DNA from: Phanerodontia chrysosporium
Taxonomy: Eukaryota > Basidiomycota > Agaricomycetes > Polyporales > Phanerochaetaceae
NCBI GenBank assembly: GCA_001910725.1
Contig: MJGA01000130.1
Coordinates: 1 to 17,001, forward strand
Reading direction: 5' to 3'
DNA length: 17,001 nucleotides
The notes under the pieces: generated by a model
Databases searched by the model: none
What the model saw: the letters and a program-made list of their open reading frames with translations, nothing else
Told to the model about the DNA's origin: nothing
Position numbers and translations under genes: made by a program
In this document: in pieces, positions 1-8,736 of the stretch
How the letters are laid out: each line of letters opens with the position of its first letter
Position numbering within the stretch: the stretch's first letter is position 1

Positions 1-76
1 CTCCTACAATTATGACTCATACTGACTGGTAGCCTATGCCTCGTTGTTCCCTCCTGGTAGCAGGCCTGGGTTAGAG

Positions 77-85
77 TATATAAGG
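77..85 (+). promoter_or_regulatory. TATA box (TATATAAGG) of the putative LTR
   Basis: This consensus TATA element is followed by a CT-rich stretch where transcription would start about 30 nt downstream. It would drive rightward transcription into the hairpin repeats and then the DENND6-like gene. Confidence 0.55.
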
Positions 86-146
86 ACTACCTCTCTGTAC
101 TCTTTTCTTCAGCTTCTCCTCTTGTACTCTCGTCTAGTTATCTATT

Positions 147-224
147 GCTACACTTGGAGCCTGAGTCCAAGTCTTCTGTACTCGCGCTACACTTGAGGCC
201 CGCGCTCAAGTCCTCTATACACGT
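147..224 (+). repeat. Tandem 39-nt duplication, each unit holding a 7-bp-stem hairpin
   Basis: Two adjacent 39-nt units (147-185 and 186-224) match at 29 of 39 positions by my count. Each carries a perfect inverted repeat of 7 bp with a 7-nt loop: ACTTGGA/TCCAAGT at 152-158 and 166-172, and ACTTGAG/CTCAAGT at 191-197 and 205-211. The two stem positions that differ between units are matched by compensating changes on the other arm, so pairing is preserved. In an LTR transcript they would lie just after the start site, in the R/U5 part. Confidence 0.75.
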
Positions 225-240
225 ATTCAGACTCTTACAA

Positions 241-2119
241 GTGGACTTTGACTTAGACTATGGTCCTAAGATAACTAGTGTCTACCCCCCACTGGAGCTT
301 ACTGAAGCCGAGACCACAAATCTGTCAGTCGTTTTGCGATAGCATGGCCCTGATGCGATACTCACAGATTTACTAGTGCTTTCGCGTCGTTCCCTGACTC
401 GCCGCAGACCGCCTCAGGGTCATATATACATTCCTTCAGGATACGTCTGCCTCGATCATTGGCCAATGCGAATGTTGCAGAGAGCTATATGTCCGAAGAC
501 GGGTTCATCTACGGGTTTTCACATTTCACCCAGAGGCGAGATTCCACCTCGAAGCGAGGGTACCAGCAGGCATGTGTCTTGCATATCCGCATCCGCATGT
601 CGTATACTCACTGAGTACGTCCATAGAGATCACTGGTGATCCTTTCACAACACCCTTACCCTTCCCTATTCTATACTATACTGTCATACTTGGGTGAAGC
701 ATTCCTCCAGCATGGCGCGCCAATGCTGGAAGTCGCTTGTCACAACATTGCGAATTGGTACGTCCTACTCTGTTGTTCTGGAAATCTGCTCACGGTGTCA
801 TGAAAAGGAAGGTCTGATCCACAATTGGGCGGAGTCCTTGAGCTGGGTTTCCTAGGCTACGTCTTCACAGCGGAGTTGCCAACTTCTTCAGATGCACAAC
901 AGTCCAGTAAAGCTGGTCGTGCCGTGGAGAAGTACGACCCAGACTCACACGTTAGTACCTTGATCTACTTGTCTTTGGAGGCTAACTCTTACATATCTGC
1001 AGATTCTTGCTTCTCTGTCTCCTCAGGATCCACCTATCATCGACGCTTTTGAAGCAAGCATATCACATATCTGGTCGATATGGGAATGTCTCTTGCTCTG
1101 CGAACCAATACTGGTATACGGACCTTCTGCTGCAGTGACGAGTCAGATCGTGTGGTGGCTACGCGACCTATTACGACCTGTAAGTCAGCCGATGACATCA
1201 CCCGTAGAATAGGCATATGCTCATTGGCACCAGATTCCACTTAGTGGTGACTTTAGGCCGTTCTTCACCATTCATGATGTTGATCACGGAAGCCTGGTAA
1301 ACTCCCGACAGCCACAATCAGGGCTTCTCCTCGGCGTTACAAATCCATTCTTTGAGAAGACATGCAGCCATTGGCCGCATATACTCAGTCTGAGTGCATC
1401 CGGAAGGTGCGCATTTCCAGAGGTACTTCCCGGTAGATACCGACGCCTCTCCGACAGTAGTAGCTCGAGGACATCGTCGAGACAATCTCTCGATATTAGC
1501 GTGGGCCCTGCACCTGGGTGGACAACGAAGACGCACAAGCGCTATATCTCGAAGGATAAGGCATTGCTCAGAAAGCTAGAAGAATCTTTGCGCGGAGACA
1601 AACATGCTAGTTAGTAGCCTGCAGCTCGGATGTGTCGGATGGCTGACATCACTTGCAGGGCTCGAGGCTTCTGAAGCTCTCCGGGAGCACCTCACGTCAC
1701 GAACGACAGCCTTTCTAATGCCGCTGCAGCGCTATCTCAACACCCTCATCCCCACGTTTGCAGATAGGACGGCGCCGTCGACGCCGAACCTGTCAACAAC
1801 CAGCTTTACTTCCACCACCGCACCGACACCCAATACTATCAAGAATGCCTTCAGTCAACTAACGGTAGCTGTAACGCCATCAACGCCAGCCCCTTTACGT
1901 CTCAAACCGTTCAGCGAAGCGGGGTTCCTAGCATCACTTAAAGCGAATGGCGCGCCCCTACCGTTCAAGAGTGCTGCCAAGCGAAAAGAATTTTACGAGA
2001 GATGGCTGAGGACGCGATCCTTTGGGTTGTGGCTAGCTTCGCAGGAGGAGGTTGTAGACAGGGTTCTGGCAACCCCCTTCCCAAGTGGAGTCTCTGTTAG
2101 GAGCTCGATGGGCCCGTAG
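241..2119 (+). CDS. DENND6 (FAM116)-type DENN domain protein, N-terminus missing
   Basis: Homologue of DENND6, a DENN-family Rab guanine-nucleotide exchange factor; the human protein acts on Rab14 in endocytic recycling. Exons read: 241-323, 377-569, 627-757, 812-950, 1003-1179, 1234-1609, 1659-2119, about 519 residues. Family blocks appear in order: VDFDLDYGPK and VYPP; FASFPDS; GFIYGF with KRGYQQ; HGAPMLEVACHNIANW; LELGFLG; SHIWSIWE with GPSAAV; SGDFRPFFTIHD; LLLGVTNPFFEK; then MPLQRYL and FYERWLRTRSFGLWL near the C-terminus. The second intron (570-626) is GC-AG; the other five are GT-AG of 49-54 nt. No ATG occurs in frame between the upstream stop at 58 and position 241, and the residues normally before VDFDLD are replaced by LTR-like sequence. 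The gene is therefore either 5'-interrupted or has an earlier exon beyond the window. The body shows no frame damage. Identity is confident; functional state is uncertain. Confidence 0.92.
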
Positions 2120-2400
2120 CTACGTACCTAGCGCTGTCGCAGCTTGTTGCAGGATACTGTATCGTACATACCTTGCGGATGACTTCTGGAGTTGCACACC
2201 CACCTATGTTTGGCTGGGCTAAACCCTAACCTAGACTGAGGGCAACATACATACGCCATCTAGGCGCCATACCGCCGCGGCGTCACGCGCATCCGGGGTT
2301 CGGGAGGCTGAAGCCAGTTCATTCAAAGCGCACACAACACGGCCCTCGCCATCGACTCTTTTTCTCTGCTCCCTTCGTTGAACATACCCTAGCTAGTCGC
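2120..2400. promoter_or_regulatory. Intergenic: DENND6 3' end and Mim1 promoter
   Basis: This short intergenic stretch precedes the Mim1 start. It contains AAACCCTAACC at 2220-2230, a telomere-repeat-like box of the kind found upstream of some fungal housekeeping genes, followed by a GC-rich block (2260-2300) and a CT-rich leader up to the ATG at 2401. I see no clear TATA box. Confidence 0.4.
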
Positions 2401-3488
2401 ATGGCTGAGAACCTGAACAGAGACGAGGAGGACCTCCTCCAGGTGCGTCCTAATTGGCGCAACGACGTCGGCTTTTATTGACATACTCCATCGCAGTCCG
2501 CGCTGTCGGACGCATTCTCGCCGGCAGAGGTGACGCGTGTGTCGACGCAGCCTCCCGAGAAGCAGGACGCACCTGCACCCGCACCCGCGTCCGAGGCCCC
2601 CGCCGTGGCGGCGCCAGCTGAGGGCGCTGCGCCCGCGGACGCCCCCTCCGAAGAAGACTGGAAGGCAGAGTACGAGCAGCACCTCGCCGAATGGCGCGCA
2701 CGCTCCGCAGAGCAGCGCGAGAAGGCGGAGGCAACCCGCGCGCACTGGGAGCAGGTGCGCGCACAGGAGGAGAAGGAGGGCAAGTCCTGGGAGGAGCGCG
2801 TCCTCGCGCAGCGCAGGGCGCTCGCGGAGAGCGTCGCGAGCACGAGCGGGTGGGAGAGCGTCCGCGCCGCGACGGAGGCCCCGAGCAGCCCGAGCCCTGC
2901 GGATGCGCGGGACCTCACGACGGGCGAAGCGCAGGGACACCGGCATGCGGTAGGTGTCATTCGCTTTGTATCCGCGGGTCGTCGTGCTCATATAGGGAAT
3001 GCGTTTTGCAGCCACCTACTTCCCGCTCGCCTGCATCGGGTCAGGAGAAGAGCCACGCTGGCTCCGAGCCAGAGTCGTCCAAGCACGAGAAGTGGGAGGA
3101 GGTCCCGTCGGAGCTCACGTCGTCGTACCCGTCCTTGAGCTTCCCCTCGGACCCGCACTCGCCCGTGTCGCCCCACCAGCACCGACGCCTGCACGATGAG
3201 CACGCACGCGAGCACCACGGTCATCACCACCCGCATCACCACCACCACGAGCCGACGCAGCACACGGCGACGTCCGCGATCTTCGACCCGAAGCTGTCCA
3301 CGAAGACGCGCGTGCTGGCCCTGCTGTCCAGCATCGGGATCAACCTGCTGCTGCCGTTCGTCAACGGCGTCATGTTGGGCTTTGGCGAGATCTTTGCGAG
3401 GGAGGTCGTGTTTGGCTGGTTTGGCTGGAAGCTGCCAGCGACGAACGTCGGGGTCCGTGCGCGGACGGCGCCTGCCGCTCGCAAGTAG
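2401..3488 (+). CDS. mim1: Mim1/Tom13 family mitochondrial outer-membrane insertion factor
   Basis: Mim1 (Tom13) forms the MIM complex of the mitochondrial outer membrane, which inserts signal-anchored and multispan helical proteins and helps assemble the TOM complex. Exons: 2401-2442, 2497-2949, 3012-3488, giving 323 residues; introns of 54 and 62 nt are GT-AG. The family signature is near the C-terminus (about residues 266-292): INLLLPFVNGVMLGFGEIFA, a single hydrophobic segment with a GxxxG packing motif (GVMLG), very close to yeast Mim1. Before it lie an Ala/Pro-rich part, a charged probable coiled coil (about residues 55-110) and a histidine-rich tract (about 233-244). Yeast Mim1 is only a little over 100 residues, so the long cytosolic extension is notable. 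The ATG at 2401 opens directly into the first exon with no better upstream start. Confidence 0.9.
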
Positions 3489-4102
3489 GCATCCTGCTCC
3501 TGCGCTTGACCTGTCCGTGTTAGAACAGGTAGAAAACAACCGAACGCTCCTGGAGGCTATATACGGCACTTGTTGGATTTAGAGTTGAGTGTAATGTACG
3601 TGATGACCATGCCAGCTGTCTACGAATGATACTGTCTCGCTGCGAGCAAAGAATAACCTCTGAGCTTCCCGCTAGCCTTGTATAGATTGCTGCAAGTCGC
3701 ATGAACATGCTGGTAGGCTGAGCGACCATTGCGTGGGAAAGTTGGGGACGACGCCACAATTGGATTACCATAGAGAGGACAGGAGGAGGAGCATCCGACA
3801 CAGGCGCGGCCTGCATGACGTCCAGAGGTGTCCACGCTCCGCCGACCCGCGCTCGCCTGCAAAAAGCACGTCGTCATCGTCCGATGCCGCATCAAATCGC
3901 TGCCCGCCGCTGCCCATGACGCACGGCACCTCCCTTTCGCAGTGTAACCCGCCACAGTCGTCGCCCGTGCAGGTGGCGCGGGTGACGACACCAGTGACTC
4001 AGCTCCCCTCCGCTCAAAGTATATAAAGGGCTCGTTGGGCCCACCGCCTGCTCACCCAAAACCCTCATAGCATCTTCACCCACACACAATTCAACGCATA
4101 AC
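3489..4102. other. Intergenic: Mim1 3' UTR and Hva1 promoter
   Basis: No coding exon is supported here. The left part should hold the Mim1 3' UTR. The right part is the promoter of the Hva1-TUDOR gene, with a TATA box at 4020-4029 and a C/A-rich leader. Reverse-strand frames in this stretch have no recognisable protein features. Confidence 0.5.
4020..4029 (+). promoter_or_regulatory. TATA box (TATATAAAGG) of the Hva1-TUDOR gene
   Basis: A consensus TATA element sits about 80 nt upstream of the ATG at 4103, leaving room for a short C/A-rich leader. A strong TATA box suits a highly or inducibly expressed small protein. Confidence 0.7.
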
Positions 4103-4472
4103 ATGTCTGGCTCTCAGTACAAGGAAGGCGAGAAGGTCGAGTACCGCCCCATCGGTGGTAAGTGCTGCCCTCGACATAAATCTCCTTGCGTTGTCTAACG
4201 TGGCAAATTAGGTGGTTCTGACAACGTCGCTCACTCGACCGGTACCATCGAGAAGGTCTCTCAGGCCGAGGACGGTGTAAGTGTTCCCCTCCACGTCAGA
4301 TTGTCGCGCTGTATACTCATCTTCTCCTTTAGACCCCTCGTTTCACTATCAAGAACGACAACACTGGCAAGACTGCCACCTACCAGGTCAGTTTCAACCT
4401 CTGGCCTCTGGCCATGCTCAACGGGATACTAATATCGCAACGCAGGAGATGAACATTGTTGGCAAGGCCTGA
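4103..4472 (+). CDS. Hypervirulence-associated protein TUDOR-domain (Hva1_TUDOR) small protein
   Basis: A 66-residue protein made almost entirely of an Hva1_TUDOR domain, a small SH3-like fold found in fungi and bacteria; the name comes from Cryptococcus HVA1 and its molecular role is not firmly known. Exons: 4103-4157, 4212-4276, 4333-4386, 4446-4472; introns of 54, 56 and 59 nt, all GT-AG. The protein shows the family pattern: YKEGEKVEYRPIGG at the start, a central STGTIEKV strand, FTIKNDNTGKTATYQ, and the ending EMNIVGKA. It has no signal peptide or membrane segment, so it is probably cytosolic or nuclear. Its 3' end converges on the ankyrin gene. The four-exon structure for so short a protein is easily missed, but every junction keeps frame and restores domain motifs. 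Confidence 0.93.
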
Positions 4473-4877
4473 ATTGGAACATGCATCAACGTGTATAATA
4501 TTGTGTAACAAGACGTGTACAATGGACATTTACATATCGTCGTATCGTCAAAGCGCGTGTGCTCGCAAGCGTGAGACGTACCAAAGTATCATACAGACCT
4601 ACGTGTGCAACAACATACAACATGAGTGGTGGGTTACAAGATTTTGGAGCTAGACCTGAAAAATCAGTATGAGGAAGGGCAAACTGCGCCAGGACAGAAG
4701 TTGACCACATACCTGGCATATGCTCAGGCATAAGCAGTGTGACGCTATGCATGCCACTATGATACAGCATTATACAGTTGTGTACAGTGCCAGACTGCGG
4801 GGATGATCGATGAGTTACCTGCTCATGACCTCAGAGCCCAAGAAACAAAGTCTAAACCGAACCTATCGAGCACAGAA
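4473..4877. other. Convergent 3' intergenic region
   Basis: This AT-richer stretch lies between the stop codons of the Hva1-TUDOR gene (+) and the ankyrin gene (-) and should hold both 3' UTRs and polyadenylation signals. I see no exon, tRNA-like fold or repeat that I can defend. Confidence 0.5.
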
Positions 4878-7800
4878 TTATGAGGGGATATTTCTACGGA
4901 GTGTTCGTGTGACGTCCTTGACGATGCGTAGGCCAACGATCGCGGCGTTGGCGTACTCGAGTGCGCGTTCCGTGCGTGCCTCGATCTTGCGCGTGATTAG
5001 CCGGCGCAGGGCACGAACATCATCATCTTCTTCGAGGAGCGCTGAGGACAGCGAGAGTGGGAGCGTCGACACGGATGTGTTCGCGCTCGGCGGCATCGGG
5101 AAGACTAGCTGGCTGTCCCGCGGCGAGCTGGGGATAGTTACGGGCGGGAAGGCCAGGGTGTCCGTCACGGTCGTGCGCGGAGGGGTCGACGGGGGCGTCG
5201 GGACGCCGTTCTGCAGGCTGATCAGCCGCTTCGCGTGGAAGCACTGCATGCGTCGGTTCTAGAGGGGAGCAATGGAATGTCAGGAGCAATCATTGGTAGC
5301 GCGAGGAGATACGTACGTCGAGGCTCTTGGCGAGCAGCTGGTGCGCTTGCGCGATGGACCGGTTCGTATGGTCGACATAGCGCTCCGCGTTCTCGATGTC
5401 CTCCTGGATGACGCAGAGCTCCTGGTGAGCAGCGCGCATGACCCTCAAAGCCGAGTCGATGTCGACTGGCGGGCAGGGGGGGATTCCGCTCCGCGGTGGG
5501 CGGTCGAGTGACCGGGGTGCCGCGCCTCGGCAGTCGGCGCCGCGGCGTCGTGCTTGAGCTTCTTCTTGAGCCATGCCTTGACCTTGGACACGCCCGACGC
5601 GACGGGGTCGCGCGGGTCTCCGAGCCATATCGCGGACGTCCGCTCGGCGGCCTCCGCGCTCGTGGCCTGGCTGTCGGTCTTGCTGCGCGGGCGGACGCCG
5701 TCCTTGGTCCACGAGGAGAACATCTTGAGGAAGCTCTTGTCCTCGGGCACGACGTCCGTCGTCCGGCGGAGGTCGACCATGGAACGCGTCGTGCGGAGGC
5801 CCCAGTTCGCGGGCGGGCTGGTCGGCGGGAACGTCGCCGCTGTGAGCGGTGTCTCGCAGGAGGCTCCCGGGAGCGCAATGCCAGAGTCCGAGGGCCCGTG
5901 GGGGTAGACGCTCGAGCAGTCGCTAGCCACGTCGTTCATGGCACAAGGCATGGCAGGCCTCGAGACGGAAGTCCATCCCGAACCCGCAGAGTCGGTTGTC
6001 CGTCGCCGGAGGGTCTCCGCGTTGTACCAGGAATCGTCTAGGGAGTCGGAGCGCCGGCTCTCGAGAGCATTCACCATCGTCTCGATGTCTTGCACGGCCA
6101 GGCGCGTGACGGTGAACCTGCGACGAGCAATTTGGACCTCCGTGCTGGCGTCGTTGAGGCGCGTCTGCATTTGGACGAGCAGATCCTCGCCCATCTCCTC
6201 CGTCTTGTGCAGGAGCTCCTCGACTTCGCGCACGTCGACGTTCTCGTGTATGCAGAGCTGACGCGAGGCCTTCAGGAGGTTCTCCAGGATGCAGTGCGGG
6301 AAGAGCTGCAGATTCAGCTCCGAGAGCGAGTCGCGCATGTCGACGGCCGCGACAACAGGCAGCGTTGGCCGACGCAACACCTCCGTACGAAACAACGAGT
6401 CGGTCGAGCCGGAAGAAGCTGTCGAAGGCTTGATGGTCCTGACCGAAGCAGATGATACACATCGATGTATCTCGGCGTTAACGCCGAATGCAACCTTGAG
6501 ATGCGACTTCGCGATCTCGAGGGCAGTCAATCTAATACAATGTGTGATTAGCATGAAGATGAGATGACGCATGACGTTGTGTGAGATCGACTCACCCTCT
6601 CGAATTGCGCAGTTCGCGCACCACGCCGGTTGTGTCGCAGGCCAAAAGAGCGGCCAGCACGTCCGCATTGTGGCCGTGCTCTGCGGCGACGTGGATGCAG
6701 GTCTCCCCGTTAGCATCCTGTGACGCCAGAGGTGCCCGAAGGTCAACAACCAGATGACGGATAAAGGCGTGGATGACATCAGGAGTCATGGGTTGAGCGT
6801 TGCGAGCCAGACAGTGCAGTGGGCTGCCTTCGCCGCTCCGGCTATGAAGACTGACGTCGGCTCCAGCGTAGTAGAGGGCGTCAAGGATGTCCACAGAGGG
6901 ATTGGCCATTGAAGCGCAGTAGTGAATGGGACTTCGACCGGAAGCGTCGGGGAAGTTGATAAGTATTGGTGGTGGGTGCGCAGTCCCTCGTTCGTGCGAC
7001 GTGAGGGGTAGAAGATAGGCCAAGAGTTGAGATAGGTTATTAAGTCGGATAGCTGAATTGATAGTGCAGACCATGTCCAGCAGGTCGTCGTTAGCAGGTT
7101 TCAGGGCTAGTCGTGGGTGGCATTCTATTGGTGTCTGGGAATGCGACGAGGAGATGCTTGAGGGTGAAGCGGTTCTCTATGGCACCATGTCAATGATGCC
7201 TAATCTGGATAGTGCTGGGATCTACTCACGATGGGCTCAGATTTCCGGCGTCGGCGGAGCGCGCACTCGCAGAGCCAGAGCACTTGTGGGTGCTTTAGTG
7301 CAAACTGGATCGACGACCTGTGGTTTAGGTCACGGTAGTCAGGCCGAGCACCAAAGGAAAGCTGAAGGTAGTGAGTTAGCCGAATGAATCTTCATAGCAG
7401 ACTACGGGAGAGGACATACCAGGTCGAAGACCACTTCCGCGCGGCCATCACGGGCAGCGTCTGAGACCCCGAGACTCAGTACAGAGAACGTGCGAATGAC
7501 GGTAAATTGCGCCTACACATGAGAGGTGTTGCTCCAGACGAGTCCATGCCATCCACCGAGACCAAGCCGGGGCACTCGGATAGCAATATCCGCACCATAT
7601 CGGGGCAATTCAGCCAAGCAGCGAGACCTAAGGGAGTGATGCCGCGCATAGCGTCTATGGGAGCGTTAAGCACGGACAGGGAAATTTTCTCGTGACGGAG
7701 GAGCGCTTTGATTATGGCCAGCCGTGGGCCAAGCATGTAGGACTCTGAGGACGAATCTGCGTCCTGCCATCTGGACGCCACATCTCAATCACAAAATACT

Positions 7801-8014
7801 GCGGAGTGCTGTGCATCACATACCGTTCGCCACCAATGGCGTAGCCAACAACGTTCCGGCCAGACGGGTCCTCGGCATTCACGTCTGCCCCAGCATCGAG
7901 AGCCGCAAAGAACGCAGAGACGTCTGCCTGGGCAGCGGCCTGGAGAAGAGACCTGTGCAGAACCAAGAGATGATCATCTTTGGAAGGCGAGTTAACGTGG
8001 GACGCAGCCCTCAT
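4878..8014 (-). CDS. Ankyrin-repeat protein with C-terminal coiled coils, function unknown
   Basis: An eight-exon minus-strand gene: 8014-7824, 7770-7517, 7460-7420, 7361-7230, 7176-6596, 6531-5513, 5465-5317, 5258-4878, about 915 residues. The N-terminal 400 residues hold degenerate ankyrin repeats: AALDAGADVNAEDPSGRNVV, GITPLGLAAWLNCPDMVRIL, SSGATPLMYAARDGR, GRSPIHYCA, ILDALYYAGADVSLHS with SPLHCLA, and NGETCIHVAAEHGH. A coiled coil follows (about 490-555), then a Ser/Thr-rich low-complexity part, a Lys-rich patch (VKAWLKKKLK), another helical segment (about 740-790) and a helical tail. I recall a similar architecture in other basidiomycetes but cannot name a function; scaffolding is a guess. 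There is no APSES or catalytic domain and no membrane segment. The intron 5466-5512 is the weakest junction. The exon 7460-7420 is only 41 nt yet restores a repeat. Confidence 0.85.
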
Positions 8015-8736
8015 GGCAGTAATACAACAGAGGTGAAGGCAAAGGGTCGTGAGTCAAACGGGGACGAGGAGGAAAGAGTCGTGGCAGAGAGCGTAAGGCC
8101 GGTGCAAATAAGCTCCTGTCGGGCGGAAGGTCAGTATGTAATGCTGCATGGGAAAGGCAGCGTGGCCTTATATAACGGGCTTTTCTCACTCGATAGGGCT
8201 GCACACGAGGCATGGGGATAATGACCATCAGATGTGCAGCGCCCCGCCTCAAGCGATGCTTCAGTCCGAAGGCGCGAGGCATTCCCGCCGAGCCAACGCC
8301 GCCGCATCCGACAATAAATTGCACGTATTCTGCCGCGCACGAGGAGAATGCAAGGCAAGGCCGACGCTAAAGACGAGCGGACAGTGCAGTTCCGAGACAA
8401 CAGTGTACAAACAAGTGCATACAATCAGCGCGCCCCCACTGTCTCGCAGGCGCCCACCCTTTCCGCGCTTGCTCGCTCCCGGCGCGCCTCGCTCTTTCGT
8501 CCAACACATGGCCGTGTATACATATACTGTTCGTACAGACTTAGTTGCTACAAATGTCACAGAGTACGGTGATTCGAGATGCATGCAGGAACGGAGGAGA
8601 GTGTATGCTGAATGCGTTGTGATTGGGGGTGGTTACATTGACTAGTGCGCGATAGAAAAGCAGAAACTAACGAGCCGCCTTCTTCTCCGGCTAGCTGCAA
8701 TGGCTGAAAAGCTGAAAACGTGCCATGGACAGGCAA
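8015..8736. other. Intergenic: ankyrin-gene promoter and Mex67 3' UTR
   Basis: The region lies between the ankyrin gene start and the Mex67 stop, both on the minus strand. The left part holds a minus-strand TATA box (8167-8176) and a CT-rich leader. An upstream ATG at 8149-8147 (minus) is probably before the start site. The right part would be the Mex67 3' UTR and terminator. No exon is supported in the middle. Confidence 0.5.
8167..8176 (-). promoter_or_regulatory. TATA box (GTTATATAAG on minus strand) of the ankyrin gene
   Basis: A minus-strand TATA element lies about 155 nt upstream of the ATG at 8014, which would give a 5' UTR of roughly 100-130 nt that is pyrimidine-rich. Confidence 0.6.

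Larger units (their letters stand above)
1..239 (+). mobile_element. Probable LTR, 3' part (retrotransposon long terminal repeat or solo LTR)
   Basis: The stretch has the layout of a fungal retrotransposon LTR read left to right. A strong TATA box (77-85) is followed by a pyrimidine-rich start region (about 90-140), two tandem hairpin units (147-224), and an end in ...CTTACA at 239, fitting the usual ...CA terminus of an LTR. No ATG-started coding frame crosses it. The left end lies outside the window, so neither the TG start nor a target-site duplication can be checked. No primer-binding site or polypurine tract is visible; the flank at 240 reads directly into a conserved host exon, so this would be a 3' LTR or a solo LTR. 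It could instead be the native promoter and 5' region of the neighbouring gene; the hairpin duplication and the junction favour an element. Confidence 0.5.

Noticed and set aside
2389..3015. 208-codon minus-strand frame opposite the Mim1 gene
   Set aside because: It is Arg/Leu/Ala-rich, has no motif, and mirrors the GC-rich coding strand of Mim1, whose exons are supported by family signature and splice sites.
3620..3991. 123-codon minus-strand frame in the Mim1-Hva1 intergenic region
   Set aside because: It overlaps the Hva1 promoter, has no recognisable domain or splice context, and looks like chance.
5222..6455. Long alternative frames on both strands across the ankyrin gene
   Set aside because: Compositions are Arg/Pro-rich shadows of GC-rich codons; the chosen frame has ankyrin continuity upstream, coiled coils, and joins in phase to its neighbours.
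8131..8645. Plus- and minus-strand frames upstream of the ankyrin gene
   Set aside because: They cover the minus-strand TATA box and leader and show no conserved motif; there is no sign of an extra gene.
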